Shown: positions 59,397-64,000 of the stretch, one piece after another
Numbering within the stretch: the first letter of the stretch is position 1
Layout of the letters: each line of letters opens with the position of its first letter
DNA from: Burkholderiales bacterium
Lineage (GTDB): Bacteria; Pseudomonadota; Gammaproteobacteria; Burkholderiales; SG8-41
Assembly (NCBI GenBank): GCA_036262035.1
Contig: DATAJS010000030.1
Coordinates: 1 to 64,000 of the forward strand
Length of the DNA stretch: 64,000 nt
Reading direction: 5' to 3'
Made by a program: the position numbers and the translations under genes
The notes under the pieces: model-generated
The model's database searches: none
What the model was told of the DNA's origin: nothing
Seen by the model: the letters and a program-made list of their open reading frames with translations, nothing else

Positions 59397-60376
59397 AGCC
59401 CGGCGAATTCCTCGGCGCGCCGCTGTTCCTGTGCTGGCAGCTCACGCGGGACTGCGACCTGTGCTGCCTGCACTGCTGCACCGAATCGGCGCCGGGAAAG
59501 CGGCTCCCGGACGAGCTCGGCGCCGCAGAGGCGCTGCGGCTCGCGCACGAGATCGTCGCCAACGGCGTGCCGTACGTGATGCTGTGCGGCGGGGAGCCCC
59601 TCGTCGTTCCGCACTTCCTGGACGTCGCGCGCACCCTCGGCGAGGCCGGGGTGCAGCTCAAGATCGAAACCAACGGGCAGCGCCTCGACGCGTCCGTGCT
59701 CGAGGTGCTCGCGCGTCTGCCCGTGCGGTCCATCCAGGTGAGCCTCGACGGCGACAGCCAGGCGGTGTACGGGCGGCAGCGCCCGGGGGGGCTGCTGGCG
59801 AAAGCGCACGCGGCGTGCCGCGCGATCCGCGACGCCGGGCTGCCGCTCGAGATCACGTTCGCACCGACGCGGCTCAACCTCCACGAGGCCGAAGCGGTGA
59901 TCGAGCGCGCGCATGCGCTCGGTGCGTTTCGGTTCAACAGCGGCAAGCTCATGCGCATCGGCACCGCTGCCCGACTGTGGAACCGGCTCGCGCTGCCGGA
60001 CAGGGATTTTGCGGTGTACGCCGACCTGCTCGCCCGCGCTTCGCGCGAGTATGCCGGCCGCATGGAGATCGTCTATACGCCGTTCACGATCGAGGACGCG
60101 CTGCGCGCGAGCATCCAGGCGCCGCCCGCGACGCTCCTGGTGCTGCCGAACGGCTGGGTCAAGGTCGCCGCCGCGCTGCCGCACATCTGCGCCGACCTGC
60201 GCGAAGTGCCGCTGGCGAGCGCGTGGCGCGCGTACCAGCGCGCGTGGCGGGATCCCGGGGTACTTGCCGCCGTGCGCCGCGCGGCGGACGATGTGAGGTG
60301 TCACGCGGACGCCAACGACTGGCGGCGCGTGGCGATTTCGGTCGCTGTCAGAAAGGAGGCCGCATGGGCGACATGA
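59393..60376 (+). CDS. radical SAM enzyme 2 of the peptide-maturation operon
   Basis: 327 residues from the ATG at 59393, overlapping the UbiA stop (ATGA). Cluster motif CDLCCLHC (Cys21, Cys25, Cys28), then VMLCGGEPLVVPHF and RSIQVSLDGDSQAVYGRQRP. The C-terminal unit LPNGWVKVAAALPHICADLR, then LASAWRAYQRAWRDPGV is the same as in enzyme 1, including the single Cys. It carries a short extra C-terminus that overlaps the start of the peptide gene by 13 bases in another frame, so peptide translation is probably coupled to it. Confidence 0.92.
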   Translation: MKPGEFLGAPLFLCWQLTRDCDLCCLHCCTESAPGKRLPDELGAAEALRLAHEIVANGVPYVMLCGGEPLVVPHFLDVARTLGEAGVQLKIETNGQRLDASVLEVLARLPVRSIQVSLDGDSQAVYGRQRPGGLLAKAHAACRAIRDAGLPLEITFAPTRLNLHEAEAVIERAHALGAFRFNSGKLMRIGTAARLWNRLALPDRDFAVYADLLARASREYAGRMEIVYTPFTIEDALRASIQAPPATLLVLPNGWVKVAAALPHICADLREVPLASAWRAYQRAWRDPGVLAAVRRAADDVRCHADANDWRRVAISVAVRKEAAWAT

Positions 60377-60519
60377 AGGTGACGCTGCAGGAGACGAAAC
60401 CGAAAGAAGAAGCGAAGGCCGAGAAGATCCGGCCCGACGACAGGCCGAGCTGGGAAACGCCCCGCATGGAGGACGTCTCCGAGCAGGTGATGGCGCAGCC
60501 GTACATACGCTTCACGTAA
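60364..60519 (+). CDS. candidate precursor peptide for the radical SAM enzymes
   Basis: 51 residues, too short for routine calling, but with the best ribosome site of the operon (AAAGGAGG, three to five bases before the ATG at 60364; an alternative ATG lies at 60373). Residues 5-27 are rich in Lys, Glu and Pro (TLQETKPKEEAKAEKIRPDD), as in leaders. Trp30-Glu-Thr-Pro33 followed by Met35 and Val38 recalls the aromatic-x-x-Pro-x-Leu leader motif recognised by PqqD-type proteins in several RiPP classes. The tail, residues 39-51, contains Gln41, Gln45, Pro46, Tyr47, Arg49, Phe50 and Thr51 and is the likely core. There is no Cys. It stands between radical SAM genes 2 and 3. Confidence 0.75.
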   Translation: MGDMKVTLQETKPKEEAKAEKIRPDDRPSWETPRMEDVSEQVMAQPYIRFT

Positions 60520-60534
60520 CCGTCGTTGGCTTCC

Positions 60535-61536
60535 ATGCCCGGGCGCGCGGTCGAAGAGTACCGCGCGCCGCTCTTTTTCGCGTGGCAGCTCACCAACCGC
60601 TGCCGCGCGCGCTGCCTCGGCTGCTGCGAGGAGTCCGGTCCCGACAAGGCGTGGCGGGACGAGCTCACGCGCATTGAAGCCCTCGACCTCGCGCGTCGCA
60701 TCGTCGAGGCGGGCATCCCGTACGTCGCCTTCGGCGGAGGCGAGCCGATGGGCGTGCCGCATTTCTCCGAGATCGTCGACGTGCTTGCCGCCGGCGGCGT
60801 CGCGCTCAAGATCGAGACCGACGGCTCTCATATCGACGACGCGTGCGCTGACCGCTTTGCACGGCTCGGCGTGGAATGCGTGCAGATCTCGGTCGACGGC
60901 GCGAGCGCGGAGTCGCACGAGCGCATGCGGCCCGGCGGCAGCTTCGCCGCGGCGACCGCGGCCATCCGGCGTCTCGAAGCGCGGGGCATCGCGCCGCAGC
61001 TCGTCTTCGTGCCGACGCGCTGGAACATCGGCGAAGCGTGCGCCGTATACGATCTTGCGGCGGAGCTGGGCTGCAGCGCGTTCGTCACCGGACCGCTGAT
61101 GCGCATCGGCCGGGCGGCGGCCGCGTGGGACGCGCTCGCGTGCGGCGCCGACCGGTGGACGGCCGCGGTCGGCGCGTTGCGCGATCACGCGCAAGCGCGG
61201 GGCTCGCCGACCGCGCTCTCGATCTATCCGTGGGACATCCTCGGCGAGCTCAAGGAGCGGCTCGCAAGCCCGCAGGCGATGCTGCTCGTCGTGCCCAACG
61301 GCAAGGTGAAGCTCCTGAACGCGCTGCCGTTCGCGCCCGCCGACCTGAGGCGCGACACCCTCGGGCAGGCGTGGGACGCGTACGTCGCCGCGTGGCGCAG
61401 TCCCGCGGTGCGCGCGTTCATCGAGCGCTGCCTCGAGGATCCGAAGCTGCTCGCGCACGCCAACGAAACCTGGGAGAGCGCGAAGCCGGCAGTGCGCATA
61501 TCCGGGTCAGAGTCACATTACAGAGCCGAAATCTGA
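60535..61536 (+). CDS. radical SAM enzyme 3 of the peptide-maturation operon
   Basis: 333 residues from the ATG at 60535; a TTG at 60526 would add three. Cluster motif CRARCLGC (Cys23, Cys27, Cys30), then VAFGGGEPMGVPHFSE and CVQISVDGASAESHERMRPG. The C-terminal unit is LPNG-like (VPNGKVKLLNALPFAPADLR, then LGQAWDAYVAAWRSPAV), but the single Cys found in enzymes 1 and 2 is replaced by Ala, so the three have diverged in function. The last dozen codons (RISGSESHYRAEI) and the stop lie inside a palindromic repeat, meaning the original C-terminus has been replaced. Confidence 0.9.
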   Translation: MPGRAVEEYRAPLFFAWQLTNRCRARCLGCCEESGPDKAWRDELTRIEALDLARRIVEAGIPYVAFGGGEPMGVPHFSEIVDVLAAGGVALKIETDGSHIDDACADRFARLGVECVQISVDGASAESHERMRPGGSFAAATAAIRRLEARGIAPQLVFVPTRWNIGEACAVYDLAAELGCSAFVTGPLMRIGRAAAAWDALACGADRWTAAVGALRDHAQARGSPTALSIYPWDILGELKERLASPQAMLLVVPNGKVKLLNALPFAPADLRRDTLGQAWDAYVAAWRSPAVRAFIERCLEDPKLLAHANETWESAKPAVRISGSESHYRAEI

Positions 61537-61553
61537 CTCTGACCCGGATTTTT
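61501..61553. repeat. GGGTCAGAGTCA-type palindromic repeat acting as terminator
   Basis: TCCGGGTCAGAGTCA (61501-61515) is perfectly inverted as TGACTCTGACCCGGA (61534-61548) and followed by five T. This sequence belongs to the REP-like repeats mobilised by REP-associated tyrosine transposases. It provides the last codons and stop of the radical SAM 3 gene. Confidence 0.75.
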
Positions 61554-61567
61554 ATGCGACGCAGTCG

Positions 61568-62152
61568 TTACTCCGCAGGGGCGGTATGCGCCACGCCCTT
61601 GTGGCATTGGATGCACGTCGCCTTGCCCTCGAGCACCTGCTGGTGCATGGGCTGCACGAAGTCCTTCTGCTTCTTCAGAACGTCCGGTGTGAACTGATGG
61701 CAGGTCCGGCAGTTCGCCGAATCGTTCGCCTCGAACTCCGCCCACACCGCCTTCGCCATCCGCAGCCGTTCTTTCTTGAAGAGCTCCTCGGTCGCGATCA
61801 CCCCGCGCATCTCGCCGATCGCGTCCTTGATGCCGGCTTTCGCCTTGTACCAGAGGAGGTGGGGGTACTCGTGCGGGATGTGGCAGTCGTGGCACCGGGC
61901 GGCGACGCCGGTGCGGTTGGCGCCGTGCACGCTCACCCGGTGCTCGGCCGCGACCCACTGCATCGAGTGGCACGCGGTGCTGCAGAACGCGTCGGTGCCG
62001 GTCGCGGCGACCATGACTTGCGTCCCGACCGTCATCGCGAAACCGATCGCAATGCCGAGGACGACGAGCGCCAGCACCGACCATCTCGCGCTCGGGCGGG
62101 TCAGGCCCCGCCACGAGCGCTTGATGAATCCGCCTTCCGGTTCGGAGCTCAA
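61568..62152 (-). CDS. NapC/NirT-family tetrahaem membrane cytochrome, second module
   Basis: 194 residues. One membrane helix (WSVLALVVLGIAIGFAMTVG, about residues 24-43). Haem sites: CHDCH, CRTCH and CIQCH, and a first site written CSTACH, which has three rather than two residues between the cysteines. The CHSMQW context after it is otherwise standard for NapC/NirT. It should link the quinone pool to the periplasm. It ends the minus-strand module with the cytochrome c at 62160 eight bases upstream. Confidence 0.9.
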   Translation of the reverse strand: MSSEPEGGFIKRSWRGLTRPSARWSVLALVVLGIAIGFAMTVGTQVMVAATGTDAFCSTACHSMQWVAAEHRVSVHGANRTGVAARCHDCHIPHEYPHLLWYKAKAGIKDAIGEMRGVIATEELFKKERLRMAKAVWAEFEANDSANCRTCHQFTPDVLKKQKDFVQPMHQQVLEGKATCIQCHKGVAHTAPAE

Positions 62153-62159
62153 GCCGGGC

Positions 62160-62444
62160 CTACTTCATCGACAGGACGTGCGTGACCGCCGCGTTCAGCT
62201 CGGCGTCCGAAGCCGACACCTTCGGATGGCCCTTGCCTTCCTTGAGCTTGGCGACGATATCCGCGGCTTTGGCATCCTTGTTCTTGGCCGCGATGTCCTT
62301 GTACGACGGTCCCACCTTCTTCTTGTCCGACTCGTGACAGTTGTTGCAGCCCTTCGCCTTCAGCACGTCCGGACCGGACTGGGCGAGCGCGACTCCGGCG
62401 GCGAGCGCGGCGGCGACGGTGAAGGCCTTGACGACGATTTTCAT
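62160..62444 (-). CDS. small periplasmic class I cytochrome c (c551-like), second module
   Basis: 94 residues. Signal peptide MKIVVKAFTVAAALAAGVALA, haem site CNNCHES near residue 33, KKKVGPSYKDIAAKNK as middle segment, and Met in the C-terminal THVLSMK; the axial Met may be that one or absent. It resembles the cytochrome at 41686 in size and order of motifs. Position between MtrB-like and NapC-like genes mirrors the first module. Confidence 0.9.
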   Translation of the reverse strand: MKIVVKAFTVAAALAAGVALAQSGPDVLKAKGCNNCHESDKKKVGPSYKDIAAKNKDAKAADIVAKLKEGKGHPKVSASDAELNAAVTHVLSMK

Positions 62445-62478
62445 GACGATCCTCCGAGGTTGAGAGTGGACGACAGCG

Positions 62479-64000
62479 TTACTGCCAGCGGAAGTAGTAG
62501 GACAGACCGATGAAATGGACTTTCTGGTGATCGTCCTGGGTGAGGCGCGTGCCGTCGATGAACACCCAGCTCGGCCAGGTCCAGTCGTTGGTGCTGAAGC
62601 GGTCGAAGATGTAGTTCAGGCGCAGGCCCGACCGCTTGTCCAGCGCGTACTTGCCGAACAGGCTCAGGCGCGTGAGCCGCGTGGTGATGTTGGGCAGCGA
62701 CGTGGGGACCGCGTTGCCGGGCGGATTGGCCGGCATCTGGAAATAGGTGTCCTTGATGTCCGAATAGGTGAGGTCGCCGCCGATCTCTATCCGCGCGTTC
62801 GGCTTGCCGCGGAAACCGATGCCGACGTTGTCGCTTTCGTTGGTGACCGACGCGTTGTAGGTCGGGTCGGCGGCGGTGTTGGGGCACACGCCCGCGGCGC
62901 TCGCCGCCTCGCAGGTGCTCTGGTCGGCGCGGGTCTTGTTGCGCGTGTACCAGACGTTCGCCTGCCACTTGTCGGAGAACGTGTAGCCCGCGTCGATCGA
63001 GTAGGTATACGCCTCGCCCTTGCGCGGCCCCAGTCCCGATCCGTCGCGGCCGCTGTAGCGGTCGTCGGCCCAGTCGGCGAAGAACTGCACGTTCAAGGCA
63101 TCGATCGGATTCCAGTTCGAGGACACGCGGACCTTGTCGCGCTTGCGGTCGGCGAGGTGGATCGGTGCGATGAGGTTGCTGCCGAGCGCGCCGCCGTTCT
63201 GCGTGGTGGTGATGAACGGCGAGCCGTCGCGGTCGCTGTAGACGTAAGCGATGGCGCCGGTCAGCGTCTCCGACATCGAGCGCCGCAGCTCGACGCGGTA
63301 CGACCATTCCTCGGTTTTCTCGCGATAGCTGACGATGCGCACGTCCGAGGTGTTGCGCTTCTTCTCCTCGTACTCGATGCCCCCGGTCAGCCTCAGCGCG
63401 TACGGAAGCATGTAGCTCGCCTCGCTCGAGCCGCGCGTGGTGCGTATGGAGCGCGGCTCGTTGACGCCGGTGGCGGTGCTCCCCGGCGCGGTGAAGAACT
63501 GCACGACGGGCGTCTTGTCGTCGCGATCCTCGTAACGGAAGTCCGCGCGCAGGGTGAGCTTCGGCAGCGGCCGGGAGATGACGCCCATCTGCGCAAGGGT
63601 GGTGTCCACCTTGCCGTCCAGGTTGTTGCCGACCCCCGGCGCGAGCGGCACCGCCGCCCCGGTGGGGAAGGTGTCGTTCTGTCGCGCGGTGGCGTACGCC
63701 GTCTTGAACGTGGCGCGCGTCGTATTCGTGAAGCCGTAGCTCCCCGACAAGTGGACCTGGTGCGAATGGTTGTCGGGCGGCAGCGCGAGCGGCGTGAACG
63801 CGGTCGTGCCGGGCGTGGCGAGTGCTGCGACGCCGCCGACGACGTCGAGCTGGTTGAACTGATTGTTGAACATCGTGCCGTAGTAGCCGCCGGTGAGCTG
63901 CAGCCTGTCGCCGCTGTAGCTCAGCAGCACGTCGAGCTGGCGCATCGTCTGGTTGATCGGCTCGGGCGTGAACTCGAAATTGCCGAACGTGCCGGGGGGG
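62479..64000 (-). CDS. MtrB/PioB-family outer-membrane beta-barrel, second module, 5' end beyond the window
   Basis: The frame is open to the right edge, so at least 506 residues are seen and the N-terminus is missing; the ATG at 63945 is internal. TMRQLDVLLSYSGDRLQLTG, then GYYGTMFNNQFNQLDVVGG, TPLALPPDNHSHQVHLSGSY, and a C-terminal VHFIGLSYYFRWQ with the terminal aromatic of outer-membrane barrels. Residues align with the barrel at 43660 (IRQWEAIASYNGRRMQFSLG, then TPVALPPANRSHQMYLNGGY). It is therefore a second MtrB/PioB homologue; its decahaem partner would be expected just outside the window. Confidence 0.93.
   Translation of the reverse strand, partial: PPGTFGNFEFTPEPINQTMRQLDVLLSYSGDRLQLTGGYYGTMFNNQFNQLDVVGGVAALATPGTTAFTPLALPPDNHSHQVHLSGSYGFTNTTRATFKTAYATARQNDTFPTGAAVPLAPGVGNNLDGKVDTTLAQMGVISRPLPKLTLRADFRYEDRDDKTPVVQFFTAPGSTATGVNEPRSIRTTRGSSEASYMLPYALRLTGGIEYEEKKRNTSDVRIVSYREKTEEWSYRVELRRSMSETLTGAIAYVYSDRDGSPFITTTQNGGALGSNLIAPIHLADRKRDKVRVSSNWNPIDALNVQFFADWADDRYSGRDGSGLGPRKGEAYTYSIDAGYTFSDKWQANVWYTRNKTRADQSTCEAASAAGVCPNTAADPTYNASVTNESDNVGIGFRGKPNARIEIGGDLTYSDIKDTYFQMPANPPGNAVPTSLPNITTRLTRLSLFGKYALDKRSGLRLNYIFDRFSTNDWTWPSWVFIDGTRLTQDDHQKVHFIGLSYYFRWQ

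Overview
The window is high-GC DNA that looks like a betaproteobacterium of Burkholderiales type. The reasons are seven Bug/TctC-type periplasmic binding proteins, short cysH-cysD-cysN sulfate-activation genes, a ccoI-ccoS pair, CRP/FNR regulators with many TTGAT-N4-ATCAA-type sites, and multiheme cytochrome modules of the MtrA/PioA plus MtrB/PioB kind. Both ends cut through genes: an RTX-repeat protein at the left edge and an MtrB/PioB-like porin at the right edge. No rRNA, tRNA, CRISPR array, integrase or transposase gene was recognised.

Layout. 1-10.4 kb: two giant calcium-binding RTX proteins separated by two small genes and a Bug gene. 10.6-15.6 kb: sulfur assimilation (a degenerate cysH-like paralogue, a Bug gene, a DUF2292 protein, then APS reductase cysH and sulfate adenylyltransferase cysDN). 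15.6-24.5 kb: five more Bug genes interleaved with two gamma-glutamyltransferase-family enzymes and rich in dispersed palindromic repeats. 24.6-35 kb: a hypothetical protein, a lipoprotein, ccoI-ccoS, a Pat-like acyl-CoA synthetase/acetyltransferase, a NarX/NarL-type two-component pair, a lone receiver protein and an FNR with its iron-sulfur cysteines. 35-38.6 kb: a four-gene overlapping operon (thermostable-hemolysin family, acyl-adenylating enzyme, haem-oxygenase-like di-iron protein, SDR). 38.8-53 kb: an anaerobic or micro-oxic block with ten of the eleven FNR-like boxes, holding cytochromes c, two further CRP/FNR regulators, a NapC-DmsE/MtrA-MtrB electron conduit, YeeE/YedE pair, CBS, Usp and GGDEF proteins.

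53-64 kb is the most unusual part. A molybdopterin formate dehydrogenase catalytic subunit is followed directly by its membrane cytochrome b subunit, with no iron-sulfur beta subunit between them. Divergent from it, across a 16-bp palindrome, runs a tight operon: PqqD-like protein, radical SAM 1, UbiA prenyltransferase, radical SAM 2, a 51-residue peptide, radical SAM 3. This has the architecture of a peptide-derived (RiPP-like) and possibly prenylated product, perhaps a redox cofactor. It is flanked by a second NapC/cytochrome c/MtrB module, so formate oxidation, quinone-pool chemistry and electron export across the outer membrane may be linked here.

Three other signals deserve attention. 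A DUF411 protein gene has a single in-frame TGA exactly where its family has the first cysteine of the CGCC motif, followed by a plausible bacterial SECIS hairpin, which makes it a selenoprotein candidate. A palindromic intergenic element occurs three times, each time right after a perfect 12-17 bp inverted repeat made from the last bases of the preceding gene including its stop codon. Repeats of other families have also been captured into coding ends (the last codons of radical SAM 3, and the first codons of one Bug gene).
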